From Marinobacter sp. F4216 (GTDB taxonomy: Bacteria > Pseudomonadota > Gammaproteobacteria > Pseudomonadales > Oleiphilaceae), in the NCBI RefSeq assembly GCF_019931195.1, contig NZ_JAIOUO010000002.1, positions 62,001 to 126,000 of the forward strand: DNA of 64,000 bases, read 5' to 3'. Each line of letters opens with the position of its first letter. Position 1 is the first letter of the stretch. This document shows, one piece after another, positions 19,433-28,885 of this stretch. A model generated the notes under the pieces. It searched no databases. It was not told where the DNA came from and saw only the letters and a list, made by a program, of their open reading frames with translations. The position numbers and the translations under genes are program-made.

Positions 19433-22321
19433 TCAGGTGCTTTCCTCTGTTTCCGGTCGTTGTTCCCTGAACAGTTGCTGCCAGTCGGTTTGATCGCTCC
19501 AGATCTGTAGCCGCTCCATGGCGGATACGAGCTGCGCCTTGTGGTGCTCAAGGTCCGGTGCGTGTCGTTTCAACGCAGTCTCAAGCCGGTTGGCTGCCGC
19601 ACGAAGTTCCGGCACACCGCAGTAACGGGTTGCTCCGTGCAGCTTGTGTACGCAGTCAAGGAGCCCCTCCAGATCGTTGTTGTCCCAGAGTTCCTCAACC
19701 CGATCGCGGTCCAGTTCCATTTGCTCCAGAAGCATGCTGAACAGCTCTTCCGCCAGATCGGTTTTGCCAGCTGCAAGTTGAATGCTTTCCTCGATACTGA
19801 CGCAGTCCTGCTGCATTTTCCGGGCCGAGGGGCGAATCGACAGGTGGGTGTCTCGCACTTCGGGTACCCGACAGTGCTCAGAGACCGGTGTGTTCCCATG
19901 GCACACGTATCCGGTGTATTCCCGGATGATGTCCACCAGCTGAGCGCTGCTGATGGGCTTGGGCATATAGCCGTCAAAACCCTGCTGAACAAGGCGTTCC
20001 TGTTCATCGGCCAGGGTGTGGGCGGTCAGGGCGATGATGGGCGTTCGGTGTGACGCCGGATCCATTTCCCGCAGCCGGGCGGTGGTTTCAACGCCATCCA
20101 TGCCGGGCATCTGCAAGTCCATGAACACCAGGTCGAAGGGATTGCCCCGACTCTTGCTCAACGCTTCGAACCCGCTGGAGGCGCCCACGGCCTCGATCTG
20201 GTAGTCATCAAGCAGGGTCATGATGAGCTTGAGATTCGCCTCATTGTCATCCACAGCGAGGATCCTTGGTGCGGTTCCTCCTGGCAGCGGCTGAACGGGC
20301 GTCGTGGCTGCCAGCGACGTTCGGCCTGCGGAACTGACGCCATGAACAAGCAGCACAAGTTCATCGTAGAAGGTATCGCGGCACACGGGTTTGGTAATGT
20401 GCCCGCTGGCCAAGCCGGATAGCGGCGGGTCCTGGGTTTCCAGGGTGGGTGTCAGCAGCAGTGTCCGGCAATCCCGTTCGATCTCCAGGTTGCGCACCAG
20501 ACCGCAATACTGGCTCGAGTTCAGCAGGTGCCGGGTAATGCCAATAATGGCGAGGGCGTAGCCGGCCTGATCTTTCTGTGCTTCCTCGATGCGTTCCTGC
20601 AGGGCCGCCGGCGAGTTCACCCGGTCCACTGTCATGCCCCAGTCACGCAGGAGGTGCTCAACGGCCAACCCGGTGGTCTGTTGTTGCTCCAGATAAATGA
20701 CGCGTTCGCCTCGGAGCGAATCCTTGGGATCGATGGTGTCGCTGCCGGCGGCGATGTCCGAGGTCAGGGTAAACCAGAACGTCGAGCCCTTGCCCAGTTC
20801 GCTTTCCAGGCCGATCTTGCCGCCCATCTCCTCGACGAGTCGCTTGGAAATAGCCAGCCCCAGTCCCGTGCCGCCGTATTGACGAGCGGTGGAGGCATCC
20901 GCCTGACTGAACGCATTGAACAGGGATTGCTGCTGGGCGCGGGACAGCCCGACGCCAGAGTCGGTGATGCTGATGCGCAGGGTGACACGGCTGCCGTCTG
21001 CGGTTTCGCTTTCTTCTTCCAGGCTGGCGCGAAGGACAACCTCGCCGGTCTGGGTGAACTTGATGGCGTTATTCAGCAGGTTGGTGATGACCTGTTTCAC
21101 CCGCAGCGGGTCGCCAAGAATGCCATCCGGTACGTCATTGTATACCAGCGGCACCAGATCCAGATTCTTGGTGTGGGCTGCCGGTGCCAGCATGGTCATG
21201 ACCTCTTCCACCGTGTCCCGAATCTGGAAAGGCACCCGGTCCAGAATCAGCTTGCCGGCCTCGATCTTCGAGAAGTCGAGGATGTCATTGATGATGGTCA
21301 GCAGGATTTCCGACGACTTGCGAATGGTATTCAAGTGATCTCGTTGCTGGCGGGGTAGCGGGCTTTTGAGAAGCAACTCGGTGAAGCCAATGATCCCGTT
21401 CAGCGGCGTACGGATTTCATGGGACATATTGGCCAGGAATTCCGACTTGATGCGGCTGGCCTCCAGGGCTTCCTTGCGGGCGAAGTCCAACTCGATGTTC
21501 TGGATTTCGATGGTTTCCAGGGTTTCCCGAAGGTCTTCCGTGGCCTGGTCAATGTTCTGCTGCATTTCAGCCTGGGCCTGGCTCAATTCGGCTGCCATGG
21601 CGTTGAGCCCGGATTCCAGTTGCTCGAACTCCGGGCCGGCTTCCGTGTGAACCCGGGTGTCGAGCATGCCTTCTTTGAATTTTGCGACCGCTTCGTTCAA
21701 TTCAAAGATCGGTGAGGTGAAGGCCCGGCTCAGGCGCAGTGCAACCGCAAGGCTGAGCCCCACACCTGCCAGAACCAGCAGTAGTGAAATCAGGAGCGCC
21801 TTATAAGTTTCCTTTTCGGTACGGATGTGGGACATCTCGACAGCGACCCAGCCCATGGGTGCCTGGGGCTGGGACATGGGTTGTCCGGCTTCCGGTGCCA
21901 GCATGGTCTCAATCATCAGGTCCTGCAGGAACACGGGGGTGATGAAGCGGGTGCTGTGCTCGAGCCGGAAGTTGGTGGCCGCTTCCCCTGAAAGCTCATC
22001 GGATGTCAGCGTATCCGACCCAACCGGCCCGGTGTGCAGCAGGCGGTTGCCTTCGCGATCAAAAAAGGTGATGGAGCGGACGTCCTGCTCCTCAAGCAGT
22101 GCTTTAGACAGACTGTTGAGGAGACTCCGGTTGGCGGTGAACAGCCCGTATTCGGAACCTGCGGCCAGCTGACGGGACAGGGACTCGCCCCGGTCTTTCA
22201 GCAGGCTTTCAATGTTGGTGACCCAGCTATACGTAAAGAACATCCCCAACATGAGTGTGGTGAGCAGGGTGGGAACCAGGGTTACCACCAGCACCTTTTT
22301 GCGAATGCCCCAGCGTCGCAT
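19433..22321 (-). CDS. gacS: Hybrid sensor histidine kinase GacS (BarA)
   Basis: Membrane kinase that, with GacA, drives the Gac/Rsm post-transcriptional switch. The 962 residues show transmembrane helices at about 10-30 and 177-198, HAMP (about 200-255), the dimerisation box [15 protein letters not shown] with His301, an ATPase domain with the [18 protein letters not shown] box, a degenerate receiver (about 530-650) without a usable Asp, a canonical receiver with [11 protein letters not shown], and a C-terminal HPt domain ([12 protein letters not shown]). Position next to cysM-rlmD-relA-mazG matches gacS in Pseudomonas. The length is somewhat above the 910-925 of GacS/BarA. Confidence 0.92.
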   Translation of the reverse strand: MRRWGIRKKVLVVTLVPTLLTTLMLGMFFTYSWVTNIESLLKDRGESLSRQLAAGSEYGLFTANRSLLNSLSKALLEEQDVRSITFFDREGNRLLHTGPVGSDTLTSDELSGEAATNFRLEHSTRFITPVFLQDLMIETMLAPEAGQPMSQPQAPMGWVAVEMSHIRTEKETYKALLISLLLVLAGVGLSLAVALRLSRAFTSPIFELNEAVAKFKEGMLDTRVHTEAGPEFEQLESGLNAMAAELSQAQAEMQQNIDQATEDLRETLETIEIQNIELDFARKEALEASRIKSEFLANMSHEIRTPLNGIIGFTELLLKSPLPRQQRDHLNTIRKSSEILLTIINDILDFSKIEAGKLILDRVPFQIRDTVEEVMTMLAPAAHTKNLDLVPLVYNDVPDGILGDPLRVKQVITNLLNNAIKFTQTGEVVLRASLEEESETADGSRVTLRISITDSGVGLSRAQQQSLFNAFSQADASTARQYGGTGLGLAISKRLVEEMGGKIGLESELGKGSTFWFTLTSDIAAGSDTIDPKDSLRGERVIYLEQQQTTGLAVEHLLRDWGMTVDRVNSPAALQERIEEAQKDQAGYALAIIGITRHLLNSSQYCGLVRNLEIERDCRTLLLTPTLETQDPPLSGLASGHITKPVCRDTFYDELVLLVHGVSSAGRTSLAATTPVQPLPGGTAPRILAVDDNEANLKLIMTLLDDYQIEAVGASSGFEALSKSRGNPFDLVFMDLQMPGMDGVETTARLREMDPASHRTPIIALTAHTLADEQERLVQQGFDGYMPKPISSAQLVDIIREYTGYVCHGNTPVSEHCRVPEVRDTHLSIRPSARKMQQDCVSIEESIQLAAGKTDLAEELFSMLLEQMELDRDRVEELWDNNDLEGLLDCVHKLHGATRYCGVPELRAAANRLETALKRHAPDLEHHKAQLVSAMERLQIWSDQTDWQQLFREQRPETEEST

Positions 22322-22557
22322 AGTCTGATCCCGAATTCTTGTCTGGCCCTGAGCCTCTGGAAAGAAGTGCCCCGGACCTGCCTTCCCTGTCTTGACTGAT
22401 TACCAGCAGGCGGCTGCGTTAACACGGCCTCCCGTGCCCACTGAAAAGTCGATACAGTTATAGCTGCCAGTCATGGATATAGCTAGAAGCTTTATTGGGA
22501 GATGGCGCTCATAACGCGTATCATGCCTACCTCAAAAGTGTACCACAGGGTAATGAT

Positions 22558-23451
22558 ATGAATTTCCCCACAATTGAAGATTATGTAGGGCATACCCCAT
22601 TGGTTCGCCTGCAGCGTCTGCCGGGCGAGACCTCCAATATCATTCTGGCCAAGCTGGAAGGCAATAACCCTGCTGGATCGGTCAAGGACCGGCCGGCGTT
22701 AAGCATGATCCAGGAAGCCGAGCGTCGGGGCGCCATCCAGCCCGGCGATACGCTGATCGAAGCCACCAGTGGCAATACCGGCATCGCCCTGGCCATGGCA
22801 GCTGCCATCAAGGGTTACCGGATGGTTCTGATCATGCCTGCCAATATGAGCGAAGAACGACGCGCTTCCATGCGTGCCTACGGGGCAGAAATCGTGACGG
22901 TCAGTCAGGAAGAGGGCATGGAGGCGGCCCGTGATCTGGCCCAGCATATGGAGGCAATGGGTAAGGGCAAGGTGCTGGACCAGTTCAGCAACGAGGACAA
23001 CCCTCTGGCCCATTACCGAACCACCGGCCCGGAAATCTGGCAGCAGACGGAGGGGCGTATCACCCATTTCGTCAGCTCCATGGGCACCACGGGCACCATT
23101 ATGGGCGTGTCCCGTTACCTGAAAGAGCGTAATCCGGATATCCGAATTGTAGGCTTGCAGCCGAAAGAGGGTGCCTCCATCCCCGGTATCCGTCGCTGGC
23201 CCGAGGCTTACCTGCCGAAAATTTACGACGCCAGCCGCGTCGATCAGGTCATGGACATTGACCAGCAGGAAGCCGAAGACACCATGCGTGCCCTGGCCGC
23301 CGAGGAGGGCATTTTCTGCGGGGTGTCTTCCGGTGGGTCGATTGCTGCCGCCCTGAAACTGTCTCGCCAGGTTGAAAACGCCGTTATTGTTGCCATTATC
23401 TGTGATCGAGGCGACCGATACCTTTCCACCGGCGTCTTTCCCGGCGCCTGA
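22558..23451 (+). CDS. cysM: Cysteine synthase B
   Basis: PLP enzyme making cysteine (or S-sulfocysteine) from O-acetylserine and sulfide or thiosulfate. The PLP lysine is Lys43 in [12 protein letters not shown], as in E. coli CysM. The substrate loop TSGNTG and the phosphate-binding [11 protein letters not shown] are clear. The ATG at 22558 has AGGG seven bases before it and gives 297 residues (E. coli 303). An in-frame start at 22495 would add an unconserved leader. It is divergent from gacS across about 236 bases. Confidence 0.95.
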   Translation: MNFPTIEDYVGHTPLVRLQRLPGETSNIILAKLEGNNPAGSVKDRPALSMIQEAERRGAIQPGDTLIEATSGNTGIALAMAAAIKGYRMVLIMPANMSEERRASMRAYGAEIVTVSQEEGMEAARDLAQHMEAMGKGKVLDQFSNEDNPLAHYRTTGPEIWQQTEGRITHFVSSMGTTGTIMGVSRYLKERNPDIRIVGLQPKEGASIPGIRRWPEAYLPKIYDASRVDQVMDIDQQEAEDTMRALAAEEGIFCGVSSGGSIAAALKLSRQVENAVIVAIICDRGDRYLSTGVFPGA

Positions 23452-23477
23452 ACCACCGTCTAACCGAGAGTAGTTTT

Positions 23478-24827
23478 ATGAGCAGACGACGCCGCAAGGC
23501 TCTACCGACGGAGCCTGTGCGCTGTTCCATCGAGACCCTGAGCCACGACGGCCGGGGCATTGCCCGTCAGGATGGCAAGACCCAGTTTGTCGACGGTGCC
23601 CTGCCGGGTGAGACCGTGATGGCCAAGATGGTATCCACCCGCAGCAAATTTGATGAATTGCGGGCTATCGAGCTACTGGAAAGCGTGCCGGAGCGTCAGG
23701 AATCCCCATGCGGCTTTGCTGACCTGTGTGGCGGATGCAGTCTCCAGCACATGAGCGGCGATGCCCAGATTCGGTTCAAGGAAGATACCCTCCGGGAGCA
23801 TTTTGCCCACTTCGGAGGCATTGAGCCGGAAGAGTGGATTGCTCCCATGCGCTCCGACAACACCCTTGGCTACCGCCGAAAGGCCCGTCTGGGCGTGCGT
23901 TACGTGACGGCGCGGGAGTCTGTGCTGGTGGGCTTTCGCGAGAAGCGCAACAGCTTCCTGACCGACATCGATCGGTGTGTGGTGATGGATCCGCGCATTG
24001 GCGAGCGGATCATGCCTCTTCGGGAGATGCTGCACGAGCTGGAAGCCTACAAGCGGATTGCCCAGGTGGAGGTGGCTTGCGGCGACGATGTGGCGGCTAT
24101 GGTCTTCCGAAATATGGATGAACTGAGCGAGTCAGATCGCACGCGCCTGATCGAGTTTGGAAAGGCCCACGATTTGCATATTTACCTCCAGCCGAAAGGG
24201 CCTGACACTGTTCACAGAATCTGGCCAGAGTCCTCCGGGCATGGGGATGAGCGACTAAGCTATCGGCTGGATGAGTTCGATCTCACCATGCAGTTCCATC
24301 CCATGGACTTCACCCAGGTCAATGCGGGTATTAACCAGAAGATGGTTCATCGAGCGGTCGATTGGCTCGACATTCAACCGGGTGAACGGGTGCTGGATCT
24401 GTTCTGCGGTCTGGGTAATTTTACCTTGCCGCTGGCGCGCAGGGGCGGCCAGGTGGTCGGGGTGGAAGGCGATGATGCCATGGTTGTTCGCGGACGCGAG
24501 AACGCGCAGCTGAACGGTCTGGACAACGTCAGCTTCCACGGCGCCGACCTGCATGGTGATTTCACCGGTCAGAGTTGGGCGAAAGAGGGCTTCGACAAGA
24601 TTCTGATTGATCCGCCCCGGTCTGGCGCCGAGGAAATCTGCAAGTACCTGACAGCGTTCGGCGCCGGCCGAATCGTCTATGTTTCCTGTAACCCGGCAAC
24701 GCTGGCCCGTGATGCCGGGGTCATGGTGCGCAATGGCTATCGGCTGGTGCGTGCCGGTGTGATGGATATGTTTCCCCACACCACCCATGTTGAGTCCATT
24801 GCTCTGTTCGAGCGGGACGCTTCCTAA
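23478..24827 (+). CDS. rlmD: 23S rRNA (uracil-1939-C5)-methyltransferase RlmD
   Basis: Methylates U1939 of 23S rRNA using S-adenosylmethionine. An N-terminal TRAM domain (about residues 12-70) is followed by an iron-sulfur cluster site with Cys78, Cys84, Cys87 and Cys167. The Rossmann methyltransferase domain contains [16 protein letters not shown], and the catalytic nucleophile Cys404 lies in [13 protein letters not shown]. Length is 449 residues (E. coli 433). The gene lies between cysM and relA, as in Pseudomonas. Confidence 0.96.
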   Translation: MSRRRRKALPTEPVRCSIETLSHDGRGIARQDGKTQFVDGALPGETVMAKMVSTRSKFDELRAIELLESVPERQESPCGFADLCGGCSLQHMSGDAQIRFKEDTLREHFAHFGGIEPEEWIAPMRSDNTLGYRRKARLGVRYVTARESVLVGFREKRNSFLTDIDRCVVMDPRIGERIMPLREMLHELEAYKRIAQVEVACGDDVAAMVFRNMDELSESDRTRLIEFGKAHDLHIYLQPKGPDTVHRIWPESSGHGDERLSYRLDEFDLTMQFHPMDFTQVNAGINQKMVHRAVDWLDIQPGERVLDLFCGLGNFTLPLARRGGQVVGVEGDDAMVVRGRENAQLNGLDNVSFHGADLHGDFTGQSWAKEGFDKILIDPPRSGAEEICKYLTAFGAGRIVYVSCNPATLARDAGVMVRNGYRLVRAGVMDMFPHTTHVESIALFERDAS

Positions 24828-24883
24828 AGGTAGTTCGCCCTATGGGATAATGGGCGGTAACAAACAGGGACAGCGAAAACGCT

Positions 24884-27121
24884 ATGGTAAAAGTCCGCGA
24901 AGATTACGTCGTCACTGAAGAGGGCGAGGTCGACATAGAGCGTTGCGTGCAGCACGTTTCCGGCCTGACGCAACTCGAAGACATTGATCAGTTCCGCCAG
25001 GCCTGTGAGAGGGCCGCGGAAGCTGACCTGCGGGCTATACGTGATGAACAGCAGTGGACTGAGGGCGCCAGCAGTTTCCGGATCGGGCTGGAAATGGTGC
25101 AGGTGCTGGCCGAACTGCATCTGGACCAGGCCAGCCTGGTGGCTGCCATGCTTTACCGGGCTGTACGCGAGGAACGTCTGCCGCTGGAAAACATCCGGCG
25201 GGAGTTCGGCGACGAGATTGCCGGGTTGATCAAGGGCGTTCTGCAGATGGCAGCAATTTCCTCCATTCATCATCCACTGAAAGGCAATGTCCTCGGCCAG
25301 AGCGAAGGCCAGCTCGATAACGTCCGTAAGATGCTGGTCACCATGATCGATGATGTACGGGTGGCCCTGATCAAACTGGCGGAGCGGACCAGCGTCATCC
25401 GGGCGGTCAAGAATGCGTCCGAAGAAAAGCGCATGCGGGTGGCGCGGGAAGTATTCGACATATACGCCCCCCTGGCTCACCGGCTTGGCATCGGTCACAT
25501 CAAGTGGGAGCTGGAAGATCTGTCGTTCCGTTACCTGCATGAATCCGCTTACAAGAAAATCGCCAAGTTGCTGGACGAAAAGCGTCTGGCGCGGGACAGC
25601 TATATCCGCAGCGTGATCGAGATTCTGCAAGAGCAGCTGGAAGAGTCCGGAATCAAGGCGGAGCTTTCCGGGCGAGCCAAACACATCTACAGCATCTGGC
25701 GAAAGATGCGCCGCAAGGACATCGATTTTTCCCAGGTCTACGACGTTCGGGCGGTGCGCATTCTGGTGCCCGAAGTCCGGGACTGTTACGCCGCGCTGGG
25801 GATTGTGCACACGCTCTGGCGTCATATCCCGAACGAGTTTGACGACTACATCGCCAACCCTAAGGAAAATGGTTACCAGTCCCTGCACACCGCGGTGATT
25901 GGCCCCGAAGGCAAGGTGGTCGAGGTGCAGATTCGCACCCATCAGATGCACGAGGAAGCTGAACTGGGGGTGTGCGCCCACTGGCTGTATAAAGGCACTG
26001 ACAAGAGCAACAAGTCCACCGGCTACGACGCCAAGATCAACTGGCTGCGCCAGGTTCTTGAGTGGCAGGAAGAGCTGGGGGATTTGTCCGGGCTGGCGGA
26101 CCATCTCAAATCCGATGTGACCTCCGATCGGGTCTATGTCTTCACGCCCGAAGGCCACGTGGTGGATCTTCCCCAGGGCGCTACACCGGTGGACTTTGCC
26201 TACCGTGTGCACACCGAGATAGGTCATGCCTGTCGAGGAGCCCGGGTGAACAACCGCATTGTTCCTTTGACCTATCCGCTGAAGACCGGGGATCAGGTGT
26301 TTATTCTCACCTCTAACAACCCGGCTCCAAGTCGCGACTGGCTGAATCCCAGTCTCGGTTACATCCAGACCTCCCGGGCGCGTGCCAAGGTAACACACTG
26401 GTTCAAACAGCAGGACCGTGACCGGAACATTGTCGACGGCCGGGCTATTCTGGAGGACGAGTTCAAGCGCCTTTCCATTTACGACGTGAACCTGAACGAT
26501 CTGGCCCAGAGGGTGAACTACCTCTGCGCTGATGACATGTTTGCCGCCATCGGCGCTGGCGATCTTCGGCCGGCGCACGTGGCCCACTGTGCCCAGCAAC
26601 TGTTGGAACCGAAGAGCGAACAGCTCGATCTGAAGCTGGCACCCCAGCGACGCAAACCGATCCCGGCGGATTCAGACATCCATATCGTGGGGGTAGGCAA
26701 ACTCAAGACCCAGGTGGCCAAGTGCTGCAAGCCCCTGCCGGGAGACCCCATCGGCGGCTATATCACGGTTGGCCGGGGCGTGACGGTGCACAGGCTCGAC
26801 TGTCTGACCTTCCTGCACCTGCGGGAGTATGAGCCGAACCGGATCATCGAGGTGAGCTGGGGTGGCCAGCCCACGGCGGTGTATCCGGTGGACATCGAGA
26901 TCGAAGCCTACGATCGTTCGGGTCTTCTGAGAGATATTACCCAGGTGTTGTCGGCCTCTAAAACGGACGTGGTGGCGCTGCACACACAAACCAACAAGGA
27001 CGAAAACACCGCCACGATGACGGTAACGGTGGAGATTTCGAGCCTGGAGCAGCTGGCACGTTTGCTGGCGCAGATTCGTAATCTTTCGAACATTATCGAC
27101 GTAAGACGCAGGCGCGGATGA
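24884..27121 (+). CDS. relA: (p)ppGpp synthetase RelA
   Basis: Ribosome-associated synthetase that makes (p)ppGpp on amino acid starvation. Order: pseudo-hydrolase domain (about 1-200), synthetase domain with YDVRAVRILV and PKENGYQSLHTAV, TGS (about 405-465), zinc-finger-like part and C-terminal ACT. In the hydrolase region the HD pair is replaced by Tyr91-Arg92 (MLYRAVREE), as in synthetase-only RelA rather than SpoT. Length is 745 residues (E. coli 744). The stop overlaps the mazG start (ATGA). Confidence 0.96.
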   Translation: MVKVREDYVVTEEGEVDIERCVQHVSGLTQLEDIDQFRQACERAAEADLRAIRDEQQWTEGASSFRIGLEMVQVLAELHLDQASLVAAMLYRAVREERLPLENIRREFGDEIAGLIKGVLQMAAISSIHHPLKGNVLGQSEGQLDNVRKMLVTMIDDVRVALIKLAERTSVIRAVKNASEEKRMRVAREVFDIYAPLAHRLGIGHIKWELEDLSFRYLHESAYKKIAKLLDEKRLARDSYIRSVIEILQEQLEESGIKAELSGRAKHIYSIWRKMRRKDIDFSQVYDVRAVRILVPEVRDCYAALGIVHTLWRHIPNEFDDYIANPKENGYQSLHTAVIGPEGKVVEVQIRTHQMHEEAELGVCAHWLYKGTDKSNKSTGYDAKINWLRQVLEWQEELGDLSGLADHLKSDVTSDRVYVFTPEGHVVDLPQGATPVDFAYRVHTEIGHACRGARVNNRIVPLTYPLKTGDQVFILTSNNPAPSRDWLNPSLGYIQTSRARAKVTHWFKQQDRDRNIVDGRAILEDEFKRLSIYDVNLNDLAQRVNYLCADDMFAAIGAGDLRPAHVAHCAQQLLEPKSEQLDLKLAPQRRKPIPADSDIHIVGVGKLKTQVAKCCKPLPGDPIGGYITVGRGVTVHRLDCLTFLHLREYEPNRIIEVSWGGQPTAVYPVDIEIEAYDRSGLLRDITQVLSASKTDVVALHTQTNKDENTATMTVTVEISSLEQLARLLAQIRNLSNIIDVRRRRG

Positions 27122-27969
27122 GCTACTCAATCGATGATCTGAAAACGCTGATGGCCCGCCTCAGGGAGCCGGACACGGGTTGCCCCTGGGACACCAGGCA
27201 GACCTACAGCAGCATTGTTCCTCACACCATCGAGGAGGCCTACGAAGTAGCCGATGCTATTGAGCGGGGCGACTATGGTCATCTGAAGGACGAGCTTGGG
27301 GATCTGCTGTTCCAGGTCATCTTCTATGCGCAGATTGCCCGGGAGGAAGGTCGCTTCGAGTTTGACGAAGTGGTGGATAATCTGGTGCGCAAGCTCGTAC
27401 GTCGCCATCCTCACGTTTTTCCGGCGGGCACGCTGGATAGCCGCATTGATCCCAACAACCGCCCGGACGAGGCCTGGATCAAAGAGAGTTGGGAGCGCAT
27501 CAAGGCGGAAGAGCGTGCGATGATGCCCCCTGCGGAGGAAGAGCCCGGCCGGCTCGCTGGTATTGCCCGCACATTACCGGCCATGGCCCGGGCGGAAAAA
27601 CTGCAGAAACGGGCTGCCCGGCACGGCTTTGACTGGCCAGACATTGAGCCGGTGTTCGATAAGCTGCATGAGGAAATTGACGAACTGAAGGAGGCCTGGA
27701 CGGAACTTCAGGCTGGCACCGGCGATGCGGATGCCGTTGAAGATGAGATGGGCGATCTCCTGTTCGTTTGTGTGAACCTTGCACGCTTTTTGAGCGTAAA
27801 TCCTGAGCAAGCCCTGAAGCGAACCAATCACAAATTCGAGTCCCGGTTCCGGGAGATCGAACGGATTCTGGAGCGGGAAGGGCGAAGCATGGATGATGAA
27901 AGTCTGGACGCCCTGGATGCTGTCTGGCAGTCGGTTAAGGGCGTTGAAAAAGGCAGCACTGGCACGTAG
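27118..27969 (+). CDS. mazG: Nucleoside triphosphate pyrophosphohydrolase MazG
   Basis: Hydrolyses NTPs and dNTPs to monophosphates and limits (p)ppGpp effects in E. coli. Two tandem MazG domains are visible. The first has CPWD, then EEAYEVADAI and KDELGDLLFQ. The second has EEIDELKEAW and EDEMGDLLFV. These E-E-x-x-E and D residues bind Mg. Length is 283 residues (E. coli 263). The start overlaps relA by four bases, so synthesis is coupled to the synthetase. Confidence 0.95.
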   Translation: MSYSIDDLKTLMARLREPDTGCPWDTRQTYSSIVPHTIEEAYEVADAIERGDYGHLKDELGDLLFQVIFYAQIAREEGRFEFDEVVDNLVRKLVRRHPHVFPAGTLDSRIDPNNRPDEAWIKESWERIKAEERAMMPPAEEEPGRLAGIARTLPAMARAEKLQKRAARHGFDWPDIEPVFDKLHEEIDELKEAWTELQAGTGDADAVEDEMGDLLFVCVNLARFLSVNPEQALKRTNHKFESRFREIERILEREGRSMDDESLDALDAVWQSVKGVEKGSTGT

Positions 27970-28103
27970 CGTGGGCTGGAAAAAAGTCGTAAGTACAATT
28001 CGTTACCAATTTCATGCCCCCTGAAAAGCCGGTTCGACTACACTTCTCCGCAGCGGAAATCAGAGTCCGTTCGCGATGAAAAAGATGCAGGAGTGAGGGC
28101 ACG

Positions 28104-28448
28104 ATGAAAATTAAGGATCTGGTCAATTACTGGGACAAACATGCGCGGGGACGGCTGACTCGCGACGCCTATTTTGCGGCTTTGTCTGACCAGCATCACA
28201 GTCGCCTGGAAAAGCTGGCGGCGCTTTATCCGATGAAATCTCCGCAGGACCTGATGCGGGATCTGGTGTCTGCGGCGCTGGACGAACTTGAAACCAGTTT
28301 CCCCTATGTTCAGGGAACCAAAGTTGTGGCGTACGATGAGGATGGTTTCGAAATCTATGAAGATCAGGGCTTGACGCCCAAGTTTGTCAGTCTGAGCCAG
28401 AAGCACATCCAGCGCTTGAAGGCTCGTCAGCTGGACTCAGTCGCCTGA
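28104..28448 (+). CDS. Small conserved protein, paralog of the gene at 28547
   Basis: A 114-residue, probably soluble protein. The first 67 residues align without gaps to the protein encoded convergently at 28547-28783, with 22 identical positions including W10, Y42, P43 and the SAALD segment (56-60). The C-terminal 47 residues (GTKVVAYDEDGFEIYEDQG and on) are extra. GGAGTGAGGG precedes the ATG. No signal peptide, membrane helix or catalytic motif is evident. I do not assign a function; the helical SAALDEL region could mediate dimerisation. Confidence 0.8.
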   Translation: MKIKDLVNYWDKHARGRLTRDAYFAALSDQHHSRLEKLAALYPMKSPQDLMRDLVSAALDELETSFPYVQGTKVVAYDEDGFEIYEDQGLTPKFVSLSQKHIQRLKARQLDSVA

Positions 28449-28482
28449 CCTTTCTTCCCTGATATCTCAGTCATGAAGCATC

Positions 28483-28508
28483 TGGAGCGCCGAACGGCGC
28501 TCCATTTC
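28483..28508. terminator. Hairpin between the convergent small genes
   Basis: Perfect 9-bp stem TGGAGCGCC (28483-28491) and GGCGCTCCA (28496-28504) around the loop GAAC, followed by TTTCG. The T run is short, so it may be a weak terminator or serve both flanking genes. Confidence 0.65.
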
Positions 28509-28546
28509 GTTGGGCCTCAGAACAAGGTGCCACGGCCCGATGGGTG

Positions 28547-28783
28547 TTACTTGGCTTTCTTGCTTTCCAGTCGGTCTTTCAATGGTGTCTGGCGCACCAG
28601 ATCATCCAGCGCGGCGCTGATCATGTCGTTCAGGATGTCGCTTTCACTGCGGTCCGGATAGATCTCTGCCAGTGCTGCAATCCGAGCCGCATCTTCCAGC
28701 GGCAGTCTCAGATTGTAGTCGTGAGTGCGCTCAACTGTTTGCTTGTCGCTTTCCCAGTGCTTTGGCAGATCGGTTACTTTCAT
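28547..28783 (-). CDS. Small conserved protein, paralog of the gene at 28104
   Basis: A 78-residue protein when started at the ATG 28781-28783, which has AGGAG about six bases upstream. A longer frame to 28834 gives an unlikely leader. It aligns without gaps over 67 residues to the facing protein (33 percent identity by eye count), sharing W10, Y23, LA(38-39), YP(42-43), SAALD (56-60) and P67. It ends in a lysine-rich tail (LESKKAK). Function unknown. It faces its paralog tail to tail and lies next to ppc, which is transcribed away from it. Confidence 0.78.
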   Translation of the reverse strand: MKVTDLPKHWESDKQTVERTHDYNLRLPLEDAARIAALAEIYPDRSESDILNDMISAALDDLVRQTPLKDRLESKKAK

Positions 28784-28885
28784 GTGGACTCCTAGGGCCG
28801 CCGGCGAGCTTCGCCAATAGACTTTCTGAACCAAACCTTAGTATCGTAAGTTTCGTTTGTCGCCGTCAATTAAAAGGACGTAACC

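Noticed and set aside
24824..26599. 591-codon open frame antisense to relA
   Set aside because: Shadow of relA; composition is His/Gln/Val-rich as expected from reversed codons, with no motif.
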